DNA from: Planctomycetota bacterium
GTDB lineage: Bacteria > Planctomycetota > Planctomycetia > Isosphaerales > Isosphaeraceae
DNA: 9,547 bases
Reading direction: 5' to 3'
NCBI GenBank assembly: GCA_021778575.1
Contig: JAJYCH010000114.1
Location: 1-9,547 of the forward strand
Shown: positions 1 through 4,723 of the stretch, piece by piece
How the letters are laid out: each line of letters starts with the position of its first letter
Numbering within the stretch: the stretch's first letter is position 1
Translations under genes and position numbers: made by a program
Notes under the pieces: model-generated
Database searches by the model: none
The model's input: the letters and a program-made list of their open reading frames with translations, nothing else
What the model was told of the DNA's origin: nothing

Positions 1-59
1 AGGGGGGAGGGGACCAAACTCCTTTGCTCCGAATGATTAACGTTCATTTGACGGTATTG

Positions 60-110
60 GGATTTATCCTGCCGAAGAGGCATGACCGGCAGGATAAATC
101 CTGCCCTACG
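60..110 (-). repeat. TAGGG-headed palindromic repeat with partial inverted second copy
   Basis: GGCAGGATAAATCCTGCC at 88-105 is a palindrome of two 8-nt arms around AA. Read on the minus strand from 110 it begins CGTAGGG and runs directly into the palindrome. A second, truncated arm at 60-73 (GGATTTATCCTGCC) is exactly complementary to 88-101. Adding the 74/87 pair, the whole can fold into a 15-bp stem with a 12-nt loop. The TAGGG head followed by a palindrome is the same design as the 610-716 and 4527-4629 elements, although the palindrome sequence differs. No T-tract follows, so I prefer a REP-like repeat to a terminator. Confidence 0.6.
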
Positions 111-156
111 AAGGCTTTCAACCAGGCAACGCGATCGCGAACCGCTCAAACTCGAC

Positions 157-467
157 AAAACGAAGCCAACCACCATTATTTCGCTCTGAACGTCTGACGA
201 AACGAAGCCAACGGCTATTTGCACTGACGCCGATCGTCGAACTGGAAAAACCGAAACCGGACCTGGGACCATTGATTCTTTGCCTCACCAAAACGAACCC
301 AATCGTCGAACCGTCGCGAGAGACACCGCTGGCGTCCATCTTCCCAATCGAAGCCAACGACCGAAACCCTGTCGAGCAAAACGAAGCCAACCGTGAGGAG
401 CACGATTTCCAAAACAAACCCAATACCGCCGAGTTCGCGAGGGGTTCTCACCAAAACGAACCCAATC
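157..467 (+). repeat. Cluster of interspersed AAAACGAA(G/C)CCAA(C/TC) repeats
   Basis: A 14-15 nt unit recurs in one orientation in two subtypes. AAAACGAAGCCAAC occurs at 157-170 and 378-391, with near copies at 199-212 and a decayed one at 349-358. AAAACGAACCCAATC occurs at 290-304 and 453-467, with a variant at 411-425. Copy-to-copy distances are about 42, 91, 59, 29, 33 and 42 bases, and the spacers are unrelated. In one plus frame the units translate as NEAN, NKPN and NEPN. On the minus strand they read WLRF or GFVL, which creates several spurious open frames. From general familiarity, such strings are common in spurious predicted proteins of Isosphaeraceae genomes. Their function is unknown. 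Confidence 0.65.
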
Positions 468-579
468 GTCGGCTCCGTGGCGAGTGGCCTTTCCCGGTCC
501 AATCAGCTCTCTTGAATAAAGATCGCTGACGAGGCTCACGAATAAACCGCCCATCTGTCCAGAATGTGGTGTGTCTCCA

Positions 580-737
580 CAGGAGGATAGCAAAGTGGTC
601 GGACAATTGTAGGGTCTGCTGTGCGGACCGTGGTTTCGATCGACAAATCTCGAAGGTCTGGTCGTCGCCCCGTGGTCGAGCGAAGGCCGCAAACGCGGTC
701 CGCACAGCGGACCCTACCAGACTTTGCAATCCTCCTG
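580..737. repeat. REPIN-like inverted pair of REP palindromes, copy 1
   Basis: The core is 610-716. It opens with TAGGGTCTGCTGTGCGGACC and closes with the inverted copy ending at 716; the two 21-nt ends match except at one base. Each end is itself a palindrome (GGTCCGC, TGT, GCGGACC in the right copy), separated by about 65 bases of spacer. The inverted symmetry continues outside the core: CAGGAGGATAGCAAAGT at 580-596 is complementary, at 16 of 17 positions, to 721-737. Two REPs in inverted orientation match the architecture of REPINs, which are moved in trans by RAYT transposases. No such transposase is present in this window. A second copy lies at 4527-4629. Confidence 0.65.
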
Positions 738-805
738 GGTGTCTCCAGAATTTCGGGGGGCTCTGGTCGACCCTATCCTTCGGGATTCCGACGAAGCCCT
801 GATCT

Positions 806-1159
806 GGAGTGCGAGAGCTTGCTCTCGCTCTGGCGACCGGAGCTTGCTCCGAGCCGAGTGGCCTGGCCAACAAAGGTTTTTGGCTCATGTGCGGAGATCG
901 GTGCGGGTAAACTGCGCGGTCTGGGCTAAGAATAGCTAAGATTGGACAAGCTCAATGAGCAGGACGACCGAAACATGAGCCCTGTAATGAGTTGAGACGA
1001 TGGAAGTCTGAGACTTGGAGCAGAAATCGACAAGCCCAATTCTTTCAGAGCCGAATGTAGCATCCCTCTCCACCGTTCTCCGAACATGAGCCAGGTTTTT
1101 TCGACCAGGACCGGGGAGCAAGCTCCCCGAAGCAGAGCGAGAGCAAGCTCTCGCACTCC
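806..1159. repeat. Inverted-repeat element with palindrome-bearing arms
   Basis: The left arm (806-901) and right arm (1073-1159) are inverted copies. The outer 27 bases (806-832 and 1133-1159) are identical and contain GCGAGAGCTTGCTCTCGC, a near-perfect palindrome. Further in, both arms carry a second palindrome (GGAGCTTGCTCC on the left; the same with extra G/C pairs on the right), then a diverged stretch, then GGCTCATGTNCGGAGANCGG. The core (902-1072, about 170 bases) has no open frame I would believe and contains a small AAGTCT-G-AGACTT hairpin at 1004-1016. The arms translate to similar strings in opposite frames (SARACSRS), so the open frames over them are repeat artefacts. It resembles a MITE or fold-back element, but I see no transposase or clear target duplication. 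Confidence 0.6.
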
Positions 1160-1297
1160 TGAGCCCCAATCCCTCCGAAGCCCCCACCAGAAGATGCGGG
1201 CACACTCGGGAATCGCGGAATCCCGGGTTTCACTTCCGAACCCTGCGCGATTGTGTTTCAATCCCAGGTGTCTCACCGGCCACGGACCGGACCAATC

Positions 1298-1303
1298 GGA
1301 GAG
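1298..1303 (+). promoter_or_regulatory. Ribosome binding site for the 1313 start
   Basis: GGAGAG lies nine bases before the ATG at 1313. No comparable site precedes the upstream in-frame ATG at 1253. The 20 extra residues that the longer start would add are polar and low in complexity, whereas the 1313 start puts a positively charged N-terminus directly before the first membrane helix. Confidence 0.55.
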
Positions 1304-1312
1304 CCGCCCACC

Positions 1313-2851
1313 ATGCGCTTGCCACAAATCCGGATCACGACCGGGAACCTGCTGTTCCTGGTCTTCGTCGCGGCGGTCAACCTTGGCCTGGCTCGCCACT
1401 TTTATCCGAGGCTGGCGCAGGGCGACTCGTTTGATCCGGATTGGAGCAACACGCTCGAATTGTTGGTGGGGTTGTCCCCGCTGATCAACCTGGCAGTGAT
1501 CGGAATTCTCTGGTTTCTGGCCGGAGCGTTCAGAGACCGGCTGTCTCGTCGACCGATCGACCAGCGGAAATCTTTCCGAGGGTTCACTTATTTCTGTGTC
1601 CACTTTGGTGTTCTGGGGTGCCTGATAAGTTATTTGATGCCGCGAATCTTTGAGGATTATCTCGACTATCTCCAGCCTGTCTCGAGATTCACGGACGAGA
1701 CTCTGGCGCGGTTCGCGGAGACGAAGACGCACCCGGATCTGTCGTTGTTTTTGGATTGTTTCCTGCTGGGCGTGTTCCTCTCAGGACCGCCGATCCTGGC
1801 CGGTTGGGTTGGCGGGATGATCGCGCGGCGGTGCTCGTCGATCTTGCCCCGTCGGCGATTCCAGATCCTCACGGTTCTGATCACGCTGGGGTTCGCGGCC
1901 ACGGCGGGGGCGGTTGCCGTGACGCCTCAGCCGTTTTGGGAGCGAAGCATTCCGGTCGATCTCGAATTCGAGGTCGTCGACCAGGAGTCCGGCGAGCCGA
2001 TCGTGGGTTCGTTTCTCCGGATCACGGAAGTCTTTTACGACCACGATTGCGCCCGAGCGTTGACGGGACCTGACGGACGGGCTCGTTTGACGGCCAAGCT
2101 GGTGACAACGGGCGAGCGGAACGCGTTCCGCGTGATGGGGTCGGTTGATCCCTGGGGGCAATGGCTCGAAGTCTTCGCGCCAGGCTATCAGACCCGACGA
2201 ACCTCGTTGATCGAGGTTCTGGGACCGACCCTCGACCTTGAGCATCCTCGACCCGGCCGGATCACGCTCGCCCGAAAAACGACGGCCGATGAACCGTTTC
2301 GTGAGTTCGCCGGCACCTACGGAAAATTCATAATCGAACCCGATGGCCGGTTCAGTTTCGCTCGCTTTCCAATCTGTGGCAACGGGAGGAGTTGCCTGGA
2401 GTTTGGATATCTCTCGAAGGTCGGAGATGAGATTGTTGTCCATGCCATCCGTCACCCTGGCAAGGAACCAGGATACATAGTGGCATCGAATTACCGGTTC
2501 ATCGCGTGGGGGGAACGGCTTTACTTCTGTCCCACCGAGGATGCGTCCGTTCAAAGTCTTTGCCGGGCCGGGCTCCGACTCGGGAGTACGGACTACCTTG
2601 AATTCTGGGCTAATCCTCGTGAGTCCGACACCACCAAACCCCGCACAGGCCTACCGAAATTCCCCTGGCAGATCTGGGCGAAGTTCGCGTTCGACGAGGT
2701 CACCCTCCGTTCCGGAGACAACTGCCTGAAGATGGCCCTGGGACAGATTTTCAAGTACGCCGGGCACCAGTCACAGCTTTTCCTGGGAAACGTTCGATCC
2801 GAATCCGATCCGCTCGAGCGCGATTTGCCGATTGGTGTTGCGATCCCGTAG
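1313..2851 (+). CDS. Multi-pass membrane protein with extracytoplasmic carboxypeptidase-regulatory-like domain, function unknown
   Basis: The predicted protein has 512 residues. Five hydrophobic segments occupy roughly residues 12-30, 48-72, 92-111, 146-170 and 184-206. The last is followed by about 300 soluble residues, probably outside the cytoplasm. Residues about 215-320 look like a carboxypeptidase regulatory-like (transthyretin/Ig-type) beta fold, with the usual pattern of VVDQESGEPI, a GPDGRARL turn and a late VFAPGYQ strand. Residues 330-470 form a second beta-rich region (FAGTYGKFIIEPDGRFSF) with several cysteines (355, 361, 406, 417), two or more of which could pair if exported. I recognise no catalytic motif or named family. 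The start at 1313 is chosen for its ribosome site and the basic N-terminus; an ATG 60 bases upstream is possible. The gene stands alone between repeat-rich gaps and is slightly less GC-rich than the right half of the window. It is probably a cell-envelope protein; its role is unknown. Confidence 0.72.
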   Translation: MRLPQIRITTGNLLFLVFVAAVNLGLARHFYPRLAQGDSFDPDWSNTLELLVGLSPLINLAVIGILWFLAGAFRDRLSRRPIDQRKSFRGFTYFCVHFGVLGCLISYLMPRIFEDYLDYLQPVSRFTDETLARFAETKTHPDLSLFLDCFLLGVFLSGPPILAGWVGGMIARRCSSILPRRRFQILTVLITLGFAATAGAVAVTPQPFWERSIPVDLEFEVVDQESGEPIVGSFLRITEVFYDHDCARALTGPDGRARLTAKLVTTGERNAFRVMGSVDPWGQWLEVFAPGYQTRRTSLIEVLGPTLDLEHPRPGRITLARKTTADEPFREFAGTYGKFIIEPDGRFSFARFPICGNGRSCLEFGYLSKVGDEIVVHAIRHPGKEPGYIVASNYRFIAWGERLYFCPTEDASVQSLCRAGLRLGSTDYLEFWANPRESDTTKPRTGLPKFPWQIWAKFAFDEVTLRSGDNCLKMALGQIFKYAGHQSQLFLGNVRSESDPLERDLPIGVAIP

Positions 2852-3335
2852 CGAGGCGTCGCCGCAGTCGTCCCCAAAGCCCCACCATGAATGCGTGGTC
2901 GGCCGAGATCGAACCGGCCGTTAGCATACGACCCCAACGGTTGGCTCGCAGGATCCGAGATGACCAAACGAACCCAATCACGGGGTCCCGGCCGATCGCC
3001 TCGCGCCTCCTCCGATAAGATGGCTCGAAAGCCGAGCCTTAAACAGAAATTTTCTCTTATCCATCGGTCGGCTCTGGCCGATCATTGAGAGGATTCGAGC
3101 CAAAAGCGTCAAGTTTACCGAGCAATCCGGCTGAGGATGACTCCGAGCCGCTTGATCTTATGTGGAGATGAGCAAAATTTTCCAGCAAAGTTCGCTTTGA
3201 GTAATTTGGGAGTCACTCGTTGCTTTCCGAGGCAGTCTAGTAGAGAATTATGTCAACCGAGCCGGCCTCTGACGTGTTGTTCACGATGTTGATTGTGGAG
3301 GTTTGAAATCGATCGTGATTCCAACCTTGTGAGGT
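2852..3335. other. Gene-poor intergenic region upstream of the acyltransferase
   Basis: No credible gene is seen. A 65-codon open frame at 2891-3088 (+) runs through the repeat copy at 2965-2979 and has no family resemblance. Small inverted repeats occur, for example ATCGGTC/GGCCGAT at 3063-3082, but none has a T-tract. The part from about 3090 is clearly richer in A and T than the rest of the window and should hold the promoter of the next gene. TTGCTT (3220) and TAGAGA (3241) are a weak candidate pair with 15-base spacing, too uncertain to call. A short TTG-initiated frame (3303-3332) after GGAGG at 3297-3301 ends just before the acyltransferase start; I give it no weight. Confidence 0.6.
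2965..2979 (+). repeat. Solitary copy of the AAACGAACCCAATC repeat
   Basis: CAAACGAACCCAATC here matches the second subtype of the cluster at 157-467 except for its first base, and is in the same orientation. It is preceded by TGAC and followed by ACGG. In frame it reads TKRTQS, a string I associate with spurious predictions in this bacterial group. It shows that the repeat is dispersed rather than confined to one array. Confidence 0.6.
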
Positions 3336-4457
3336 TTGTTGATACATTCCGAAGCGAGCCGATCCAATAATCTTAATTTGATTCGATTATGCCTGGCCCT
3401 GTCTGTGATCATAGGCCACTCTCCGGAACTGGTCGATGGCAATCGGTCCCGTGAGCCGTTCATGGTGCTCTTCGGGACAGTGACGTTGGGCCACTTCGCG
3501 GTCAATGGGTTTTTTATTCTTTCCGGTTTCTTGATCACACAGAGTTGGCTGAGATCATCCAATTTTCTGAACTATCTCGCCCGGCGATCGATCAGGATCT
3601 ACCCGGGACTCATTTTCGCCTCGATCATCTCTGCCTTGGTTTTCGGGCCGCTTGGAGGAAATCCCCGTTACTGGAGCGAATTCCGGGTCGGTCGCTTTAT
3701 CGGAGGGATGTTGACCCTTGCCATGCCAAATTTGCCTGACACGTTCGTGGAGCTTCACTATCCGATTGTGAATGGGCCAATCTGGACAATTCGGTATGAA
3801 TTCGCCTGTTATCTCGGCCTGGCACTTCTGGGGATGCTCGGATTCCTTCGTCGCCGTGGCTGGATTCTGGGTCTGGTGGTGGGTCTACTGGCTTTCGTGG
3901 TGGTTCAGGCTTGCGGCGTCACTCCCGCTTTACCAAGCAAGTGGATACTATCCTATAAGGGTCGTGAGTTACCGCGACTTGTTTCCTGTTTCATGGTGGG
4001 TTCCTGCTTCTTTCTGTTCCGGGAGATGATCCGGTACACATGGTACGGGATGGCGATCACGCTGGTCACGCTCTTCGTTTGCTTGTATCATCAACCAGCT
4101 TTGTCAGTCCTGACGCCGCCGATGGTGGGCTACTTGATCTTCGCCGTCGGATTCGGTCCTACCATTCCTTTGACCGGGTGGGTGCGGAAAGTCGACGTCA
4201 GTTATGGCGTTTACCTCTATGCGTGGCCATTCCAGACATTAATCATCTGGAATTTTCGGTCGATTGACCCCTCGCTTCTTTCGGCATTGGTGATACCGAT
4301 GGCGATGGTCTCGGGTTGGTTGAGCTGGTCTCTTGTCGAGAAAGCGCCGCTACGCTGGGTGCATCGGCGGTTCGCGGCTCGCGAGCAACCGAGGCAACAC
4401 ATCTCGATTGGGGCCGATTCGCTGAAAATCGCGGAGATTACCGGAGTTCGAGGGTAG
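3336..4457 (+). CDS. Acyltransferase 3 family membrane protein (OafA/YrhL type)
   Basis: This 373-residue polytopic protein matches the acyltransferase-3 family (PF01757) along its whole length. Such enzymes move acyl groups, often acetyl, onto sugars of O-antigen, exopolysaccharide, peptidoglycan or small molecules at the inner membrane; the substrate here cannot be told. Visible family marks are NNLNLIRL at 11-18, the probable catalytic histidine in IIGHSPEL (His28), NGFFILSGFLITQSW at 57-71, LARRSIRIYPG at 81-91, GPIWTIRYEFACYL at 147-160, SYGVYLYAWPFQ at 289-300 and the C-terminal WSLVEKAPLRW. About ten membrane helices are expected. There is no SGNH domain. The start is a TTG; TGAGG lies only one base ahead, so the adjacent TTG at 3339 may be the real one. 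Either puts the family N-terminus in the right place. The DNA is less GC-rich than the genes to its right, which fits an acquired or fast-changing cell-surface gene. Confidence 0.88.
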   Translation: MLIHSEASRSNNLNLIRLCLALSVIIGHSPELVDGNRSREPFMVLFGTVTLGHFAVNGFFILSGFLITQSWLRSSNFLNYLARRSIRIYPGLIFASIISALVFGPLGGNPRYWSEFRVGRFIGGMLTLAMPNLPDTFVELHYPIVNGPIWTIRYEFACYLGLALLGMLGFLRRRGWILGLVVGLLAFVVVQACGVTPALPSKWILSYKGRELPRLVSCFMVGSCFFLFREMIRYTWYGMAITLVTLFVCLYHQPALSVLTPPMVGYLIFAVGFGPTIPLTGWVRKVDVSYGVYLYAWPFQTLIIWNFRSIDPSLLSALVIPMAMVSGWLSWSLVEKAPLRWVHRRFAAREQPRQHISIGADSLKIAEITGVRG

Positions 4458-4526
4458 GCTCGTTGACAACCGGTTTCCGGCCGTGTTCAATAGGGGCGTC
4501 ATTGTCATGTCTGGGATCAAGTTTTG

Positions 4527-4629
4527 TAGGGTCCGATGTGCGGACCGTTCAATCGATGTTCGCTCGTCCGGTTCCGGTGCATATTGAACTGTTTGACGAT
4601 CGAAGGGGCGGTCTGCGGAGCGGACCCTA
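4527..4629. repeat. REPIN-like inverted pair of REP palindromes, copy 2
   Basis: This begins TAGGGTCCGATGTGCGGACC at 4527 and ends with the inverted counterpart CGGTCTGCGGAGCGGACC plus CTA at 4629. It is 103 bases long against 107 for copy 1 at 610-716. The spacers also look related: both have a TC(G/A)ATCGA stretch just inside the left end and a CGAAGG stretch near the right end. Both copies are followed by GACTTTGCAATC, at 720-731 and 4641-4652. It sits in the gap between two convergent genes, a typical place for REP-type elements, where it could also stop transcription or protect mRNA ends. Confidence 0.65.
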
Positions 4630-4664
4630 TGCGATGGGATGACTTTGCAATCGTCGTGCGGGAC

Positions 4665-4708
4665 TCACTTCCCGATTTGACTCGTGCCCCAAGCCAATCG
4701 GGAAGTGA
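4665..4708. terminator. Inverted repeat between convergent genes, candidate terminator
   Basis: TCACTTCCCGATT (4665-4677) and AATCGGGAAGTGA (4696-4708) are perfectly complementary, giving a 13-bp stem with an 18-nt loop. It lies between the stop codons of two converging genes (4457 and 4724), where a bidirectional terminator would be expected. Neither side has a clear T-tract and the loop is long, so it could instead be a repeat or a protein site. Confidence 0.4.
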
Positions 4709-4723
4709 ATCGCGGCTGGTTCG

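Larger units (their letters stand above)
1..1312. other. Gene-free, repeat-rich intergenic region
   Basis: I see no believable protein-coding gene in this stretch. Open frames exist on both strands, but they run through inverted repeats and overlap one another. Their translations are dominated by repeat-derived strings (NEPN, WLRFV, SARACSRS). The region is built from four kinds of repeat, listed separately: a TAGGG-headed palindrome near 60-110, a cluster of 14-15 nt interspersed repeats at 157-467, a REPIN-like inverted pair at 580-737, and a larger inverted-repeat element at 806-1159. The first 55 bases and 468-579 show nothing I can name. Positions 1160-1297 show no clear signal, apart from a weak imperfect inverted repeat around CGGGAATC...GAATCCCG near 1207-1226. 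Confidence 0.75.

Noticed and set aside
60..101. Rho-independent terminator
   Set aside because: The stem is strong, but no T-tract follows on either strand, and the sequence has the TAGGG head of a REP-like repeat.
157..467. CRISPR array
   Set aside because: The units are only 14-15 nt, come in two subtypes and have irregular spacing from about 29 to 91 bases. No cas gene is nearby.
118..692. Several open frames of 85-135 codons on both strands
   Set aside because: Their sequences are made of the interspersed repeat read in different frames (WLRFV, IGFVLV, NEPN), and mutually overlapping frames look equally good, so none is supported as a gene.
1253..1312. Longer start for the membrane protein
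   Set aside because: There is no good ribosome site and the added residues are uninformative; GGAGAG before 1313 gives the better start. It cannot be fully excluded.
926..1732. A 268-codon open frame on the minus strand
   Set aside because: It runs through the inverted-repeat element and then antisense to the membrane-protein gene. Its translation is low in complexity (many Q, R, E) with no recognisable domain.
2891..3088. A 65-codon plus-strand open frame
   Set aside because: It contains the solitary repeat copy, lacks a convincing ribosome site and shows no family resemblance.
3220..3246. Sigma-70-like promoter for the acyltransferase
   Set aside because: TTGCTT and TAGAGA with 15-base spacing is a weak match of a kind expected by chance in AT-richer DNA.
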